A stretch of DNA of 64,000 nt from Pseudomonas chlororaphis subsp. chlororaphis (lineage in GTDB: Bacteria; Pseudomonadota; Gammaproteobacteria; Pseudomonadales; Pseudomonadaceae). Shown in pieces: positions 47,828 to 57,444 of the stretch. The position numbers and the translations under genes were made by a program. The DNA lies in NCBI RefSeq assembly GCF_003945765.1, contig NZ_CP027712.1:2108001-2172000 (forward strand), read 5' to 3'. The notes below the pieces were generated by a model that worked only from the letters and a program-made list of their open reading frames with translations, was not told the DNA's origin and searched no databases. Every line of letters begins with the position of its first letter. The stretch's first letter is position 1.

Positions 47828-49246
47828 TTAACGAATTTGTGGGCCGATGAACCGGCTCTTGGCTTCAACGTGGACGCTTTCGTCGTCGGCGTCCTTGAGG
47901 ATGAACTTCACCTCGTTGGTGCTCGACGGCAGTTGTTCCGGCGAGCTCGACAGCTCGACCGGCATGCTGACGATATCGCCGGCCGCCACCTTGATCTCGC
48001 GCCGGCCTTGCAGCTTGAGGTCCGGCAGGCCGGCGGCGTCCAGTACGTAGGTATGGTCGCGCTGGTCCTTGTTCATGATCTTCAGGCTGTAGACGTTCTC
48101 GATCCGGCCTTCGGCGTTCTCGCGATAGAGCACGCGGTCCTTGCTGACATCGAAGCCCACCAGCGAGCGCATGAAGAAGGCCGTGACCAGCAGGCTGATC
48201 ATCGCCAGCAGCACCAGCGCATAACCGATCAGGCGTGGACGCAGTTTATGGGTTTTCTGTCCGGACAGGTTGTGTTCGGTGGTGTAGCTGATCAGGCCGC
48301 GCGGGTAGTCCATCTTGTCCATGATGTTGTCGCAGGCATCGATACAGGCGGCGCAGCCGATGCATTCGATCTGCAGGCCGTCACGGATGTCGATACCGGT
48401 CGGGCAGACCTGCACGCACATGGTGCAGTCGATGCAATCGCCCAGGCCCATGGCCTTGTAGTCGGCGCCTTTCTTGCGCGGGCCGCGACCTTCGCCGCGA
48501 CGTGGGTCGTAGGAGACGATCAGGGTGTCTTTATCGAACATCACGCTCTGGAAGCGTGCGTAGGGGCACATGTAGATGCACACCTGTTCGCGCAGCCAGC
48601 CGGCGTTGCCATAGGTGGCGAGGGTGAAGAAGCCGACCCAGAAATACGACCAGCCATCGGCCTGGCCGGTGAAGAAGTCGATGACCAGCTCGCGGATCGG
48701 CGAGAAGTAACCGACGAAGGTCATGCCGGTAACGAAGCCGATCAGCAGCCAAAGGCTGTGTTTGCTGAACTTGCGCAGGAACTTGTTGGCGCTCATCGGC
48801 GCCTTGTCGAGCTTGATGCGCTGGTTGCGGTCGCCTTCGGTGACCTTCTCGCACCACATGAAGATCCAGGTCCAGACGCTTTGCGGGCAGGTATAGCCGC
48901 ACCAGACGCGCCCGGCGTACACGGTGATGAAAAACAGGCCGAAGGCGGCGATGATCAAAAGCCCCGACAGCAGGATGAAATCCTGGGGCCAGAAGGTGGC
49001 ACCGAAGATGAAGAACTTGCGTTCCGGCAGGTTCCACCAGACGGCCTGGTGGCCGCCCCAGTTGAGCCACACCGTACCGAAATACAGCAGGAACAGGGCC
49101 GCACCGCCAACCATCCGCAAGTTGCGGAAGAGGCCAGTGAAAGCGCGTGTGTAGATTTTTTCCCGAGAGGCGTAGAGATCTACGCTGTTGTTCGAATTCT
49201 TGGCAGGAGGGGTGACGTCATGTACCGGAATCTGGTTGCTCATCAT
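47828..49246 (-). CDS. ccoG: polyferredoxin CcoG (FixG/RdxA), cbb3 copper assembly
   Basis: 472 residues with about five membrane helices and cytoplasmic [4Fe-4S] ferredoxin motifs, CIDCTMCVQVCP and CIGCAACIDACD (about 265-305), plus the CGYTCPQ motif near the second helix. CcoG is a cupric reductase that makes Cu(I) available for the oxidase. The C-terminal part is an immunoglobulin-like periplasmic domain. It heads the ccoGHIS run; an imperfect Anr box lies 148 bases upstream. Either of two adjacent ATG codons may start it. Confidence 0.95.
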   Translation of the reverse strand: MMSNQIPVHDVTPPAKNSNNSVDLYASREKIYTRAFTGLFRNLRMVGGAALFLLYFGTVWLNWGGHQAVWWNLPERKFFIFGATFWPQDFILLSGLLIIAAFGLFFITVYAGRVWCGYTCPQSVWTWIFMWCEKVTEGDRNQRIKLDKAPMSANKFLRKFSKHSLWLLIGFVTGMTFVGYFSPIRELVIDFFTGQADGWSYFWVGFFTLATYGNAGWLREQVCIYMCPYARFQSVMFDKDTLIVSYDPRRGEGRGPRKKGADYKAMGLGDCIDCTMCVQVCPTGIDIRDGLQIECIGCAACIDACDNIMDKMDYPRGLISYTTEHNLSGQKTHKLRPRLIGYALVLLAMISLLVTAFFMRSLVGFDVSKDRVLYRENAEGRIENVYSLKIMNKDQRDHTYVLDAAGLPDLKLQGRREIKVAAGDIVSMPVELSSSPEQLPSSTNEVKFILKDADDESVHVEAKSRFIGPQIR

Positions 49247-49393
49247 TGCATCCCACGGCAGTGGAGAAATGCCCCGGTCAGTACGTGCCGACCGCGATCA
49301 AATAGGGTGTTGCAGTGGCGCAATGATACGCCTGTCGCTCTAGCTCAAGGGTGCGACCTTTGGTCGCGTTGGGGGAATTCAATTGATGGTGTA

Positions 49394-49407
49394 ATGACTT
49401 GAATCAA
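49394..49407 (-). promoter_or_regulatory. imperfect Anr box upstream of ccoG
   Basis: On the minus strand TTGATTCAAGTCAT differs from TTGAY-N4-RTCAA only at the last base. Two TCAATTGA palindromes lie within 20 bases. Use by Anr is inferred. Confidence 0.45.
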
Positions 49408-49483
49408 TTGACTTATGAATTATGGACGCTTTTCGCCGTGGCCGCGCCCCATTGCGTAGCGCGATGCGGGGGAAGGGGCGAAA

Positions 49484-49525
49484 CAAAAAGGTCCCGCCAA
49501 TTTCCATTGGCGGGGCCTTTTTTTG
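49484..49525 (-). terminator. terminator of the cco1 operon
   Basis: GGTCCCGCCAAT pairs with ATTGGCGGGGCC, with U-runs on both strands. It lies 20 bases after the ccoP1 stop and separates cco1 from ccoG. Confidence 0.85.
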
Positions 49526-49544
49526 TTACCCGAAGGTGTCTGCC

Positions 49545-50522
49545 TTACTCGGCGTCCGCCGGCTTGTCACTGTGGGACAGGCTGTAGACGTAAGCGGCCA
49601 GCAGGTGAACCTTGTCGTTGCCTTGCAGCTGTTCCTGGGCAGGCATCTGGCCCTGACGGCCGTAACGGATGGTCTGCTGCAGTTGGGCGAAGCTCGAGCC
49701 GTAGATGAACGCGCCCGGGTGGGTCAGGTCAGGCGCGCCCATGGCTGGGGTGCCTTTACCGGCCGGACCGTGGCACGCCACGCAGTTGGCGGCGAAGATC
49801 TTCTGGCCGTTGGCCGGGTCGGCCTTGGCGCTTTCCGGCAGCTTGCGGCCATCGAGGTTGGTCAGCACGTAGGCGGCCACATCGCTGACGCCTTGTTCGC
49901 CGATGACTTCGGCCCAGGCCGGCATTACCGCGTGACGACCGCCCATGATGGTGGTCTTGATGGTCTCCGGCTCGCCGCCCCAGCGCCAGTCGGCGTCGGT
50001 CAGGTTCGGGAAGCCATAGGCGCCCTTGGCGTCGGAGCCGTGGCAGACCGAGCAGTTGGAGGCGAACAGGCGGCCACCCATCTTCAGGGCTTGCGGGTCC
50101 TTGGCGACTTCTTCGATCGGCATGGAGGCGAACTTGGCGAAGATCGGACCGAACTTGGCGTCCGACTTGGCCATTTCCTTTTCCCACTCATGCACGCCGG
50201 TCCAGCCGGTCTGGCCGTTGGCGAAGGGGGTCTGCTTTTCGGTGTCCAGGTAGTTGTAGCCTGGCAGCAGGCCTTTCCAGTTACCCAGGCCCGGGTAGAG
50301 CACCAGGTAACCCAGGGCGAAGACGATGGTGCCGACGAACAACATGAACCACCATTTCGGCAGCGGGTTGTCGTACTCCTCGATCCCGTCGAAGGAGTGG
50401 CCGACCGTCTCGTCGGTCTGCTCGGCGCGCTGGCCCTTGCGGGTCGACAGCAGCAGCCAGGTCAGGGCGAAAATGGTACCCAGACTGAGGACTGTGACGT
50501 ACAGACTCCAGAACGTAGTCAT
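49545..50522 (-). CDS. ccoP1: cbb3 cytochrome c oxidase diheme subunit CcoP, copy 1
   Basis: A 325-residue membrane-anchored c-type cytochrome that passes electrons to CcoO/CcoN. Two hydrophobic segments near the N-terminus (about 5-25 and 55-80, [20 protein letters not shown]) precede two heme-binding motifs, CSVCH and CVACH. The ATG overlaps the ccoQ1 stop by 4 bases. It is the last gene of the cco1 operon. Confidence 0.96.
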   Translation of the reverse strand: MTTFWSLYVTVLSLGTIFALTWLLLSTRKGQRAEQTDETVGHSFDGIEEYDNPLPKWWFMLFVGTIVFALGYLVLYPGLGNWKGLLPGYNYLDTEKQTPFANGQTGWTGVHEWEKEMAKSDAKFGPIFAKFASMPIEEVAKDPQALKMGGRLFASNCSVCHGSDAKGAYGFPNLTDADWRWGGEPETIKTTIMGGRHAVMPAWAEVIGEQGVSDVAAYVLTNLDGRKLPESAKADPANGQKIFAANCVACHGPAGKGTPAMGAPDLTHPGAFIYGSSFAQLQQTIRYGRQGQMPAQEQLQGNDKVHLLAAYVYSLSHSDKPADAE

Positions 50523-50704
50523 TCTTTGTTACTCCTAGAAGCTTGCTCGACGTGCTTGATGGCTTCGGGATCATCCGCGAACGGCAGCAAGGTCGCGTCT
50601 TCGAACTCGGACTTGCGCTTGGGGCTGAATACCCACAGCGCCAGGCCGATGAAGGCCACCATCACCACTACGGTGCCCAGGCCACGAATCATCCCGATAT
50701 CCAT
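50519..50704 (-). CDS. ccoQ1: cbb3 oxidase subunit CcoQ, copy 1
   Basis: A 61-residue small membrane subunit with one helix ([20 protein letters not shown], about 6-25) and a charged tail. CcoQ stabilises the core complex. It sits 5 bases after ccoO1 and overlaps ccoP1 by 4 bases. Confidence 0.94.
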   Translation of the reverse strand: MDIGMIRGLGTVVVMVAFIGLALWVFSPKRKSEFEDATLLPFADDPEAIKHVEQASRSNKE

Positions 50705-50709
50705 CTAAA

Positions 50710-51318
50710 TCACCGTTTGCTTTTGATGATGGTGCCAAGGCCTTGCAGATAGGCCACCAGCGCGTCCATTTCGGTTTTGCCCTTCACGGCATCCTTGGCA
50801 CCGGCGATGTCTTCGTCGGTGTAAGGGACGCCGAGGGTGCGCAAGACTTCCATTTTTTTCGCGGTGTCTTTGCCGTCGAGCTTGTTTTCTACGAGGAACG
50901 GGTAAGCCGGCATTTTCGACTCGGGTACAACGTTGCGCGGGTTGTACAAGTGCGCACGCTGCCAGTCATCGGAGTAACGACCACCGACGCGGGCCAGGTC
51001 CGGACCGGTACGCTTGGAACCCCACAGGAACGGGTGGTCCCAGACGCTTTCACCGGCGACCGAGTAGTGGCCGTAACGTTCGGTTTCAGCACGGAACGGA
51101 CGGATCATCTGCGAGTGGCAGCCGACACAGCCGTTGGCGATATAGACGTCGCGGCCTTCCAGTTCCAGGGCGGTGCGCGGCTTCATGCCTTCCACCGGCT
51201 TGTTGGTGACGTCCTGGAAGAACAGCGGGACGATCTGGGTCAGGCCGCCGATGCTGACGGCGATGACCATGAAGAAGGCCAGCAGGCCGATATTCTTCTC
51301 TACTGCTTCATGCTTCAT
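50710..51318 (-). CDS. ccoO1: cbb3 oxidase monoheme subunit CcoO, copy 1
   Basis: A 202-residue c-type cytochrome with one N-terminal membrane anchor ([20 protein letters not shown]) and one heme site [11 protein letters not shown] (about 66-76). It relays electrons from CcoP to the CcoN hemes. Its ATG overlaps the ccoN1 stop by one base. It is almost identical over long stretches with CcoO2. Confidence 0.96.
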   Translation of the reverse strand: MKHEAVEKNIGLLAFFMVIAVSIGGLTQIVPLFFQDVTNKPVEGMKPRTALELEGRDVYIANGCVGCHSQMIRPFRAETERYGHYSVAGESVWDHPFLWGSKRTGPDLARVGGRYSDDWQRAHLYNPRNVVPESKMPAYPFLVENKLDGKDTAKKMEVLRTLGVPYTDEDIAGAKDAVKGKTEMDALVAYLQGLGTIIKSKR

Positions 51319-52760
51319 CAGTGAGCTCCAACTACAGAGATCTGAGCGGCGGCTTCAGCTTCAGCCGGGTTCGAGGCGCGAACGGTGCGGAACACGTTGT
51401 ACGCCATGAACAGCATGCCGGCGGCAAAGAACGCACCGCCCAGGGCGCGCACGATGAAACCAGGGTGGCTGGCCTGCAAGGCTTCGACGAAGGAGTAGGT
51501 GAGGGTGCCGTCATCGTTGATTGCACGCCACATCAGGCCCTGGGTGATGCCGTTGACCCACATCGAGGCGATGTACAGCACGGTACCGATGGTTGCCAGC
51601 CAGAAGTGGGTGTTGATCAGGCCGATGCTGTGCATCTGCTGGCGACCGAAGACTTTCGGGATCATGTGGTACAGGGCGCCGATGGAGATCATTGCTACCC
51701 AGCCCAGAGCGCCGGCGTGGACGTGGCCGATGGTCCAGTCGGTGTAGTGCGACAGCGAGTTGACGGTCTTGATCGCCATCATCGGACCTTCGAAGGTCGA
51801 CATGCCGTAGAACGCCAGGGACACCACCAGGAACCGCAGGATCGGGTCGGTGCGCAGCTTATGCCAGGCGCCCGAGAGGGTCATCATGCCGTTGATCATG
51901 CCGCCCCAGCTTGGCGCCAGCAGGATGATCGACATGGCCATGCCCAGGGATTGTGCCCAGTCCGGCAGCGCGGTGTAGTGCAGGTGGTGCGGACCGGCCC
52001 AGATGTACAGGGTGATCAGCGCCCAGAAGTGCACGATGGACAGGCGATAGGAGTAGATCGGACGCTCGGCCTGTTTCGGCACGAAGTAGTACATCATCCC
52101 CAGGAAGCCGGTGGTCAGGAAGAAGCCCACGGCGTTGTGGCCGTACCACCACTGGATCATGGCGTCGGTTGCGCCCGAGTAGGCCGAGTAGGACTTGAAG
52201 AAGCTGACCGGCAGGGAAGCGTGGTTGACGATATGCAGCATCGCGGTGACCACGATGAAGGCACCGTAGAACCAGTTACCCACATAGATGTGCTTGGTCT
52301 TGCGCTTGACGATGGTGCCGAAGAACACCAGACCGTAGGTGACCCAGACGATGGCCAGCAGGATAGCCAGGGGCCATTCCAGTTCCGCGTATTCCTTGGT
52401 GGTGGTGTAACCCAGCGGCAAGGTAACGATCGCGCCGACGATCACGGCTTGCCAACCCCAGAAGGTGAAGGCCGCCAGGCTGTCGGAAATCAGTCGCGTT
52501 TGGCAGGTTCGCTGCACGACGTAGTAAGAAGTGGCAAACAACGCACATCCACCGAAGGCGAAAATCACCAGGTTGGTGTGCAGCGGGCGCAGGCGTCCAA
52601 AGGTCGTCCATGGCAGACCGAAGTTCAACTCCGGCCAGACCAGTTGCGAGGCGATGAAGACACCGAGCCCCATGCCAAGGATCCCCCAGACCACCGTCAT
52701 GATGGCGAACTGGCGGACTACCTTATAGTTATAAGCAGTCGGACTGATTGCTGTGCTCAT
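51318..52760 (-). CDS. ccoN1: cbb3 cytochrome c oxidase catalytic subunit CcoN, copy 1
   Basis: A 480-residue heme-copper oxidase core with 12 membrane helices that reduces O2 to water at high affinity and pumps protons. It starts [20 protein letters not shown] at 52760; 92 upstream in-frame codons lack any family match. Metal ligands are visible: a heme-ligand His near PLHTNLVIF, the CuB-region His in [21 protein letters not shown], the cross-link Tyr region [14 protein letters not shown], and the heme ligands in HVHAGALGW. It heads the cco1 operon, with a one-mismatch Anr box upstream. Confidence 0.97.
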   Translation of the reverse strand: MSTAISPTAYNYKVVRQFAIMTVVWGILGMGLGVFIASQLVWPELNFGLPWTTFGRLRPLHTNLVIFAFGGCALFATSYYVVQRTCQTRLISDSLAAFTFWGWQAVIVGAIVTLPLGYTTTKEYAELEWPLAILLAIVWVTYGLVFFGTIVKRKTKHIYVGNWFYGAFIVVTAMLHIVNHASLPVSFFKSYSAYSGATDAMIQWWYGHNAVGFFLTTGFLGMMYYFVPKQAERPIYSYRLSIVHFWALITLYIWAGPHHLHYTALPDWAQSLGMAMSIILLAPSWGGMINGMMTLSGAWHKLRTDPILRFLVVSLAFYGMSTFEGPMMAIKTVNSLSHYTDWTIGHVHAGALGWVAMISIGALYHMIPKVFGRQQMHSIGLINTHFWLATIGTVLYIASMWVNGITQGLMWRAINDDGTLTYSFVEALQASHPGFIVRALGGAFFAAGMLFMAYNVFRTVRASNPAEAEAAAQISVVGAH

Positions 52761-52845
52761 TCTAAGGTTCCACGGTTTGGGTGTTTTATTAGGAGTAAAA
52801 ATCGGCCGCAAGTATGGAGAAAGCAGGGGGTCATTGCAACGCGCC

Positions 52846-52859
52846 ATGACCTGGGTCAA
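52846..52859 (-). promoter_or_regulatory. one-mismatch Anr box upstream of ccoN1
   Basis: On the minus strand TTGACCCAGGTCAT fits TTGAY-N4-RTCAA except for the last base. It lies about 86 bases upstream of the ccoN1 ATG. In P. aeruginosa cco1 is expressed at all oxygen levels with less Anr dependence than cco2; a weaker site fits that. Confidence 0.5.
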
Positions 52860-53202
52860 TGCTTTCAAAAGCTGATTCTGCGGCCTTTCCATGCGCGGAG
52901 TAAGGACAAAATCGGCCCAGGACAAAATGTCGCAGCGGATGAAAAAGGCGAGGGGGTACAGGTCAGTTGTAACCGGGTGTGTGGAAAGCCATTGAGCGAG
53001 CGACAGACGGTAAGTGGCACGACAGCCGGTATACACCAGCCTTTGCGGCCTGTCCTCGAACGACGGCTTCGAATGGAGCGGCTACTTCTGGTCTGTGACC
53101 GGCCATTGCCAGTCCACTGCGAAGCAGCTTAGACCTGAATCCGGAGAGTGGAAAGGCAGAGGGTAGAGAGGGTGCGACACTTGGTCGCGCAGAGGCAGGG
53201 AA

Positions 53203-53226
53203 CTGCCGCATCGAGCGATGCGGCAG
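53203..53226 (-). terminator. hairpin after ccoP2 (probable terminator of cco2)
   Basis: CTGCCGCAT pairs with ATGCGGCAG (9 bp, loop of 6), 13 bases beyond the ccoP2 stop. On the minus strand only TT follows, so the U-run is poor. Confidence 0.4.
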
Positions 53227-53238
53227 TGGGTGGAGCGG

Positions 53239-54192
53239 TTATTGCTCGCTTGGGGTCTCGGTCTGCGGCTGGCTGGCCGCGTTGTGGGACAGGCTGTAGA
53301 CGTAGGCCGCGAGCAGCTGCACCTTGTCGTTGCCCAGCAGTTCGCTCTGCGCCGGCATGTGGCCCTGGCGACCATGGCGAATGGTCTGTTGCAACTGGGT
53401 CAGGCTGGTGCCGTAGATGAAGCCCGCCGGTTGCGTCAGGTTCGGCGCGCCCATGATTTCCGTGCCCTGGCCGTTGGCGCCGTGACAGGCGACGCAGGTG
53501 GTGCTGAACGCCTGTTTGCCGGCGACCAGGTCGGCACTGCTGTCGGCGGGCAACGGCAGGCCGGCGAGTTCGTGACGCACATAGGCCGCGACGTTCTTCA
53601 CCCCGTCCTCGCCCAGCACTTCACCCCAGGCCGGCATGGCCGCCATGCGACCGCCCATGATGGTGGCCTTGATGGTGTCGGCGTTGCCGCCCCAGCGCCA
53701 GTTGTTGTCGGCCAGGTTAGGGAAGCCGAAGGCGCCCTTGGCATCCGAGCCGTGGCACACCGAGCAGTTGGAAGCGAACAGGCGTCCGCCCATTTTCAGC
53801 GCCCGCGGATCCTTGGCCACTTCTTCCACGGGCATGGCGGCGAACTTGGCGAAGATCGGGCCGAACTTGGCGTCTGCCTTGTCCATTTCCTTTTCCCACT
53901 CGTGCACGCCGGTCCAGCCATTTTCATAGCCGGGCAGGATGCCTTTCCAGTTGCCCAGACCCGGGTAGAGGATCAGGTAGCCGACGGAAAACACCAGGGT
54001 GCCGGCGAACAGCATGAACCACCACTGCGGCAGCGGGTTGTCGTACTCCTCGATGCCGTCGAAGCTGTGGCCCATGGTCTGGTCGACGCTGCCCTTGGTC
54101 TCGCCCTTGCGCGTGCCGATCAACAGCCAGGTCAGGCCGATCAGGCTGCCGATGGTCAGTACGCAGATGTACGTACTCCAGAAGGTGGTCAT
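53239..54192 (-). CDS. ccoP2: cbb3 cytochrome c oxidase diheme subunit CcoP, copy 2
   Basis: 317 residues, closely similar to CcoP1: two N-terminal membrane segments (second: [20 protein letters not shown]) and heme motifs CSVCH and CVACH. It differs mainly in a shorter loop after PGYENG, where CcoP1 has about nine more residues, and in the C-terminal tail. It ends the Anr-controlled cco2 operon and overlaps ccoQ2 by 4 bases. Confidence 0.96.
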   Translation of the reverse strand: MTTFWSTYICVLTIGSLIGLTWLLIGTRKGETKGSVDQTMGHSFDGIEEYDNPLPQWWFMLFAGTLVFSVGYLILYPGLGNWKGILPGYENGWTGVHEWEKEMDKADAKFGPIFAKFAAMPVEEVAKDPRALKMGGRLFASNCSVCHGSDAKGAFGFPNLADNNWRWGGNADTIKATIMGGRMAAMPAWGEVLGEDGVKNVAAYVRHELAGLPLPADSSADLVAGKQAFSTTCVACHGANGQGTEIMGAPNLTQPAGFIYGTSLTQLQQTIRHGRQGHMPAQSELLGNDKVQLLAAYVYSLSHNAASQPQTETPSEQ

Positions 54193-54413
54193 GGCCGAAT
54201 GCTCCTTGTCGCGTGCTCTTCGGATTGAGCGTCATCAGATGGATTGCCGTGCACTTGCGGCGAAGGTTCGTCGGCGAAGGGCAGCAGGCGCGCCTGGGCG
54301 AACTCCGGGTTGCGCTTGGCGTTGAAGACCCAGATCGACAGGCCGATGAAGGCAATCATCACCACCAGCGTGCCGAGCCCGCGGATCATGCCGCTATCGA
54401 GTTCAAGAACCAT
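54189..54413 (-). CDS. ccoQ2: cbb3 oxidase subunit CcoQ, copy 2
   Basis: 74 residues with one membrane helix ([20 protein letters not shown]) and a polar tail about 13 residues longer than in CcoQ1 ([16 protein letters not shown]). The start at 54413 has AGAGGTGA upstream; a second ATG eight codons later (MIRGLG) is possible. It overlaps ccoP2 by 4 bases and follows ccoO2 by 3 bases. Confidence 0.93.
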   Translation of the reverse strand: MVLELDSGMIRGLGTLVVMIAFIGLSIWVFNAKRNPEFAQARLLPFADEPSPQVHGNPSDDAQSEEHATRSIRP

Positions 54414-54416
54414 GGC

Positions 54417-55025
54417 TCACCTCTTGCTCTTGATCGCAGTGCCAAGCACTTGCAGGTAGGCGACCAGGGCATCCATCTCGGTCTTGCCCTTGAGGGAGGC
54501 GACGGCACCGGCGATATCGTCGTCGTTGTACGGCACGCCGAGGGTGCGCATGGCGCGCAGCTTGGTCTCGGTGTGGCTGCTGTCGACCTGTTGGGTGACC
54601 AGCCATGGGTAGGCCGGCATCTTCGACTCGGGCACCACGTTGCGCGGGTTGTACAGGTGCGCGCGGTGCCAGTCGTCGGAGTAGCGGGCGCCGACCCGGG
54701 CCAGGTCCGGACCGGTACGCTTGGAACCCCACAGGAACGGGTGGTCCCAGACGCTTTCACCGGCGACCGAGTAGTGGCCGTAGCGTTCGGTCTCGGCGCG
54801 GAACGGGCGGATCATCTGCGAGTGGCAACCGACGCAGCCTTCGCGGATGTAGATATCGCGGCCTTCCAGCTGCAGGGCGGTGTAGGGCTTCATGCCTTCC
54901 ACCGGCTTGTTGGTGACGTCCTGGAAGAACAGCGGGACGATCTGGGTCAGACCGCCGATGCTCACGGCAAATACCATCAGCAGCATCAGCAGGCCGACGT
55001 TTTTCTCGATGACTTCGTGTTTCAT
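54417..55025 (-). CDS. ccoO2: cbb3 oxidase monoheme subunit CcoO, copy 2
   Basis: 202 residues, same length as CcoO1, with one N-terminal helix and heme site [11 protein letters not shown]. Long DNA stretches are identical to ccoO1 (for example around 54709-54790 and 54895-54960), including third codon positions. It follows ccoN2 by 10 bases. Confidence 0.96.
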   Translation of the reverse strand: MKHEVIEKNVGLLMLLMVFAVSIGGLTQIVPLFFQDVTNKPVEGMKPYTALQLEGRDIYIREGCVGCHSQMIRPFRAETERYGHYSVAGESVWDHPFLWGSKRTGPDLARVGARYSDDWHRAHLYNPRNVVPESKMPAYPWLVTQQVDSSHTETKLRAMRTLGVPYNDDDIAGAVASLKGKTEMDALVAYLQVLGTAIKSKR

Positions 55026-55035
55026 GGCGGACTCC

Positions 55036-56460
55036 TCAGGCCATCTGCGCAGCGGCGGTGATTTCGGCAGGCTGGGCCGCGCGCACGGTGCGCCAGGTGT
55101 TGTAGGCCATCAGCAACATGCCGAAGAGGAAGATCGCGCCACCGACCAGCCGCACGATGAAGCCTGGGTGGCTGGCCACCAGGGTTTCGACGAAGGAGTA
55201 GGTCAGCGTCCCGTCTTCATTGACGGCGCGCCACATCAGGCCCTGGGCGATGCCGTTGACCCACATCGAGGCGATGTAGAGCACGGTGCCGATGGTGGCG
55301 AGCCAGAAGTGCGCGTTGATCAGGCCGATGCTGTGCATCTGCTGGCGACCGAAGACTTTCGGGATCATGTGATACAGCGCGCCGATGGAAATCATCGCCA
55401 CCCAGCCCAGGGCGCCGGCGTGGACGTGGCCGATGGTCCAGTCGGTGTAGTGGGAGAGGGCGTTGACGGTCTTGATCGCCATCATCGGACCTTCGAAGGT
55501 CGACATGCCGTAGAACGCCAGGGACACCACCAGGAACCGCAGGATCGGGTCGCTGCGCAACTTATGCCAGGCACCCGACAGAGTCATCATGCCGTTGATC
55601 ATGCCGCCCCAGCTCGGTGCCAGGAGGATCAGCGACATCACCATGCCCAGGGACTGCGCCCAGTCCGGCAGCGCGGTGTAATGCAGGTGGTGCGGGCCGG
55701 CCCAGATGTACAGGGTGATCAGCGCCCAGAAGTGCACGATGGACAGGCGATAGGAATACACCGGACGCTCGGCCTGCTTGGGTACGAAGTAGTACATCAT
55801 CCCCAGGAAACCCGCGGTCAGGAAGAAGCCCACCGCGTTGTGGCCGTACCACCATTGCACCATGGCGTCGGTCGCACCGGCATACACCGAGTAGGACTTG
55901 GTCAGGCTGACGGGCAGTTCCAGGTTGTTGACGATGTGCAGGATGGCCACGGTGATGATGAAACCGCCGAAGAACCAGTTGCCGACGTAGATGTGCTTGG
56001 TGTTGCGCTTCATCACCGTGCCGAAGAACACGATGGCGTACGCCACCCAGACGATGGTGATGAGGATGTCGATCGGCCATTCCAGCTCGGCGTATTCCTT
56101 GGAGCTGGTGTAGCCCAGCGGCAGGCTGATGGCCGCCAGGAGGATTACCAGCTGCCAGCCCCAGAAGCAGAACGCGGCGATTCTCGGCGCGAACAGCTGG
56201 GTCTGGCAGGTGCGTTGCACCGAGTAGAAGGAGCTGGCGAACAAGGCGCAGCCGCCAAAGGCGAAGATCACCGCGTTGGTGTGCAACGGGCGCAGGCGAC
56301 CGAAACTGGTCCAGGGCAGGTTGAAGTTGAGTTCGGGCCAGACCAACTGGGCAGCGAGAAAAACCCCGAGCCCCATGCCGACGATGCCCCACACCACCGT
56401 CATAATGGCGAATTGGCGGACCACCTTGTAGTTGTAGGCGGTACTGATAGAAGTGTTCAT
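55036..56460 (-). CDS. ccoN2: cbb3 cytochrome c oxidase catalytic subunit CcoN, copy 2
   Basis: A 474-residue catalytic core with all ligand motifs seen in CcoN1 ([39 protein letters not shown]). It starts [19 protein letters not shown] at 56460 with GGATGGGG upstream; a much longer in-frame extension upstream is rejected. It heads the cco2 operon; a perfect Anr box lies at 56585-56598, so strong induction at low oxygen is expected. Confidence 0.97.
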   Translation of the reverse strand: MNTSISTAYNYKVVRQFAIMTVVWGIVGMGLGVFLAAQLVWPELNFNLPWTSFGRLRPLHTNAVIFAFGGCALFASSFYSVQRTCQTQLFAPRIAAFCFWGWQLVILLAAISLPLGYTSSKEYAELEWPIDILITIVWVAYAIVFFGTVMKRNTKHIYVGNWFFGGFIITVAILHIVNNLELPVSLTKSYSVYAGATDAMVQWWYGHNAVGFFLTAGFLGMMYYFVPKQAERPVYSYRLSIVHFWALITLYIWAGPHHLHYTALPDWAQSLGMVMSLILLAPSWGGMINGMMTLSGAWHKLRSDPILRFLVVSLAFYGMSTFEGPMMAIKTVNALSHYTDWTIGHVHAGALGWVAMISIGALYHMIPKVFGRQQMHSIGLINAHFWLATIGTVLYIASMWVNGIAQGLMWRAVNEDGTLTYSFVETLVASHPGFIVRLVGGAIFLFGMLLMAYNTWRTVRAAQPAEITAAAQMA

Positions 56461-56559
56461 GGTTCCCCATCCACGGTTCAGCTGAAGTGAAAGCGACTGC
56501 GCACGGCAAGGCGCGCTCACTTCTTCTGGAGTTATAGGCAGACTAAAAGCGAGGTAAGC

Positions 56560-57258
56560 ATGGGCAAACGGCAAGGGGCTGTTATTGACGGGGATCAATG
56601 GGCGCAGTGCGTGCGGGAACGGGGCTGGCTCTGGGATGTCGCGCAGCCGTCGCCGGCCGGCGAACCGCTGACCCTGATCCTGGCCCATGGCGCTGGCGCG
56701 CCGATGGACAGCGCTTTCATGAACGATATGGCCACACGCCTTGCGGCGCATGGGGTCAACGTCCTGCGCTTCGAGTTTCCCTATATGGCCCAGCGTCGCC
56801 TCGATGGTGGCAAACGGCCGCCTAATCCGGCGCCGAAGCTGCTGGAGTGCTGGCGCGAGGTCTATGCCCAGGTGCGACCTCATGTCGCTGGGCAGTTGGC
56901 CATCGGCGGCAAGTCCATGGGCGGGCGCATGGCCAGTTTGCTCGCCGACGAGCTGGGCGCCGATGCGCTGGTGTGCCTGGGGTATCCGTTTTATGCCGCC
57001 GGCAAGCCGGAGAAACCGCGGGTCGCCCACCTGGCCGAATTGCGCACCACGACCCTGATCGTCCAGGGCGAGCGCGACGCCCTCGGCAACCGGGCGGCGG
57101 TCGAAGCCTATGCGCTGGCGCCGGCTATCGAGCTGTTCTGGCTGGCGGCGGCCGACCATGACCTGAAACCGCTCAAGGCCTCAGGCTTCACCCATGAGCA
57201 GCACCTGGAAGCGGCGGCGCGGAAGGTCGCCGAGGTCTTGCGCCAGTTGAATGGCTGA
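56560..57258 (+). CDS. alpha/beta-fold hydrolase (KANL3/Tex30-like)
   Basis: A 232-residue cytoplasmic protein with the serine-hydrolase pattern: [13 protein letters not shown] for the oxyanion region, the nucleophile elbow [11 protein letters not shown] (Ser near residue 129), a downstream Asp in VQGERDALG and a His in ADHDLKPLK. This matches the small dienelactone-hydrolase-like family called KANL3/Tex30; substrates are not known. The ATG at 56560 is the only good start, yet it lies upstream of the Anr box of the divergent cco2 operon, so that box is inside the coding sequence. Confidence 0.82.
   Translation: MGKRQGAVIDGDQWAQCVRERGWLWDVAQPSPAGEPLTLILAHGAGAPMDSAFMNDMATRLAAHGVNVLRFEFPYMAQRRLDGGKRPPNPAPKLLECWREVYAQVRPHVAGQLAIGGKSMGGRMASLLADELGADALVCLGYPFYAAGKPEKPRVAHLAELRTTTLIVQGERDALGNRAAVEAYALAPAIELFWLAAADHDLKPLKASGFTHEQHLEAAARKVAEVLRQLNG
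56585..56598 (-). promoter_or_regulatory. Anr box of the cco2 operon (perfect)
   Basis: TTGACGGGGATCAA on the plus strand is a full match to TTGAY-N4-RTCAA. It is centred about 131 bases upstream of the ccoN2 ATG and lies within codons 9-13 of the divergent hydrolase gene. Confidence 0.75.
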
Positions 57259-57270
57259 ACGCTTTTTGAC

Positions 57271-57360
57271 TGTAGGAGCGAAGCTTGCTCGCGATTGTTT
57301 TTCAAGGCGACAACGGTGGCGGCTGCCAAGCTCCATCGCAAGCAAGCTTCGCTCCTACAG
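57271..57360. repeat. REP-type inverted pair, family B, well preserved
   Basis: TGTAGGAGCGAAGCTTGCTCGCGA (57271-57294) and an almost exact inverse at 57335-57359 with one base changed, separated by about 40 bases, between the convergent hydrolase and aer genes. Confidence 0.85.
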
Positions 57361-57396
57361 ATACAGAAGACGCGCGTGGTGCTGGAAAACAGGCAA

Positions 57397-57432
57397 TAAA
57401 AAACCCGGAAGGCGAACCTTCCGGGTTTTTTG
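57397..57432. terminator. bidirectional terminator between hydrolase gene and aer
   Basis: AACCCGGAAGG-CGAA-CCTTCCGGGTT with A/T runs on both sides (AATAAAAAA and TTTTTTGT). It can end both convergent genes. Confidence 0.88.
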
Positions 57433-57444
57433 TCTGGCTTCGGT

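Larger units (their letters stand above)
52761..53238. other. intergenic region between cco2 and cco1
   Basis: 478 bases between the ccoP2 stop and the ccoN1 start. It holds the cco1 promoter region with an Anr-like box (52846-52859) and two stem-loops near ccoP2: GCGAC..GTCGC at about 53174-53187 and CTGCCGCAT/ATGCGGCAG at 53203-53226. No supported gene. Confidence 0.55.

Noticed and set aside
44760..47831. 1023-codon plus-strand frame across ccoI and ccoH
   Set aside because: Antisense shadow spanning two well-supported genes, with low-complexity Gln/Gly/Ala translation and no ribosome site.
49375..49412. Two TCAATTGA palindromes near the ccoG promoter as a separate operator
   Set aside because: Short AT palindromes are easily random, and one overlaps the imperfect Anr box, which explains the region better.
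53082..53375. 97-codon minus-strand ORF at the end of ccoP2
   Set aside because: Mostly in another frame of ccoP2, with Arg/Ser-rich random-looking translation.
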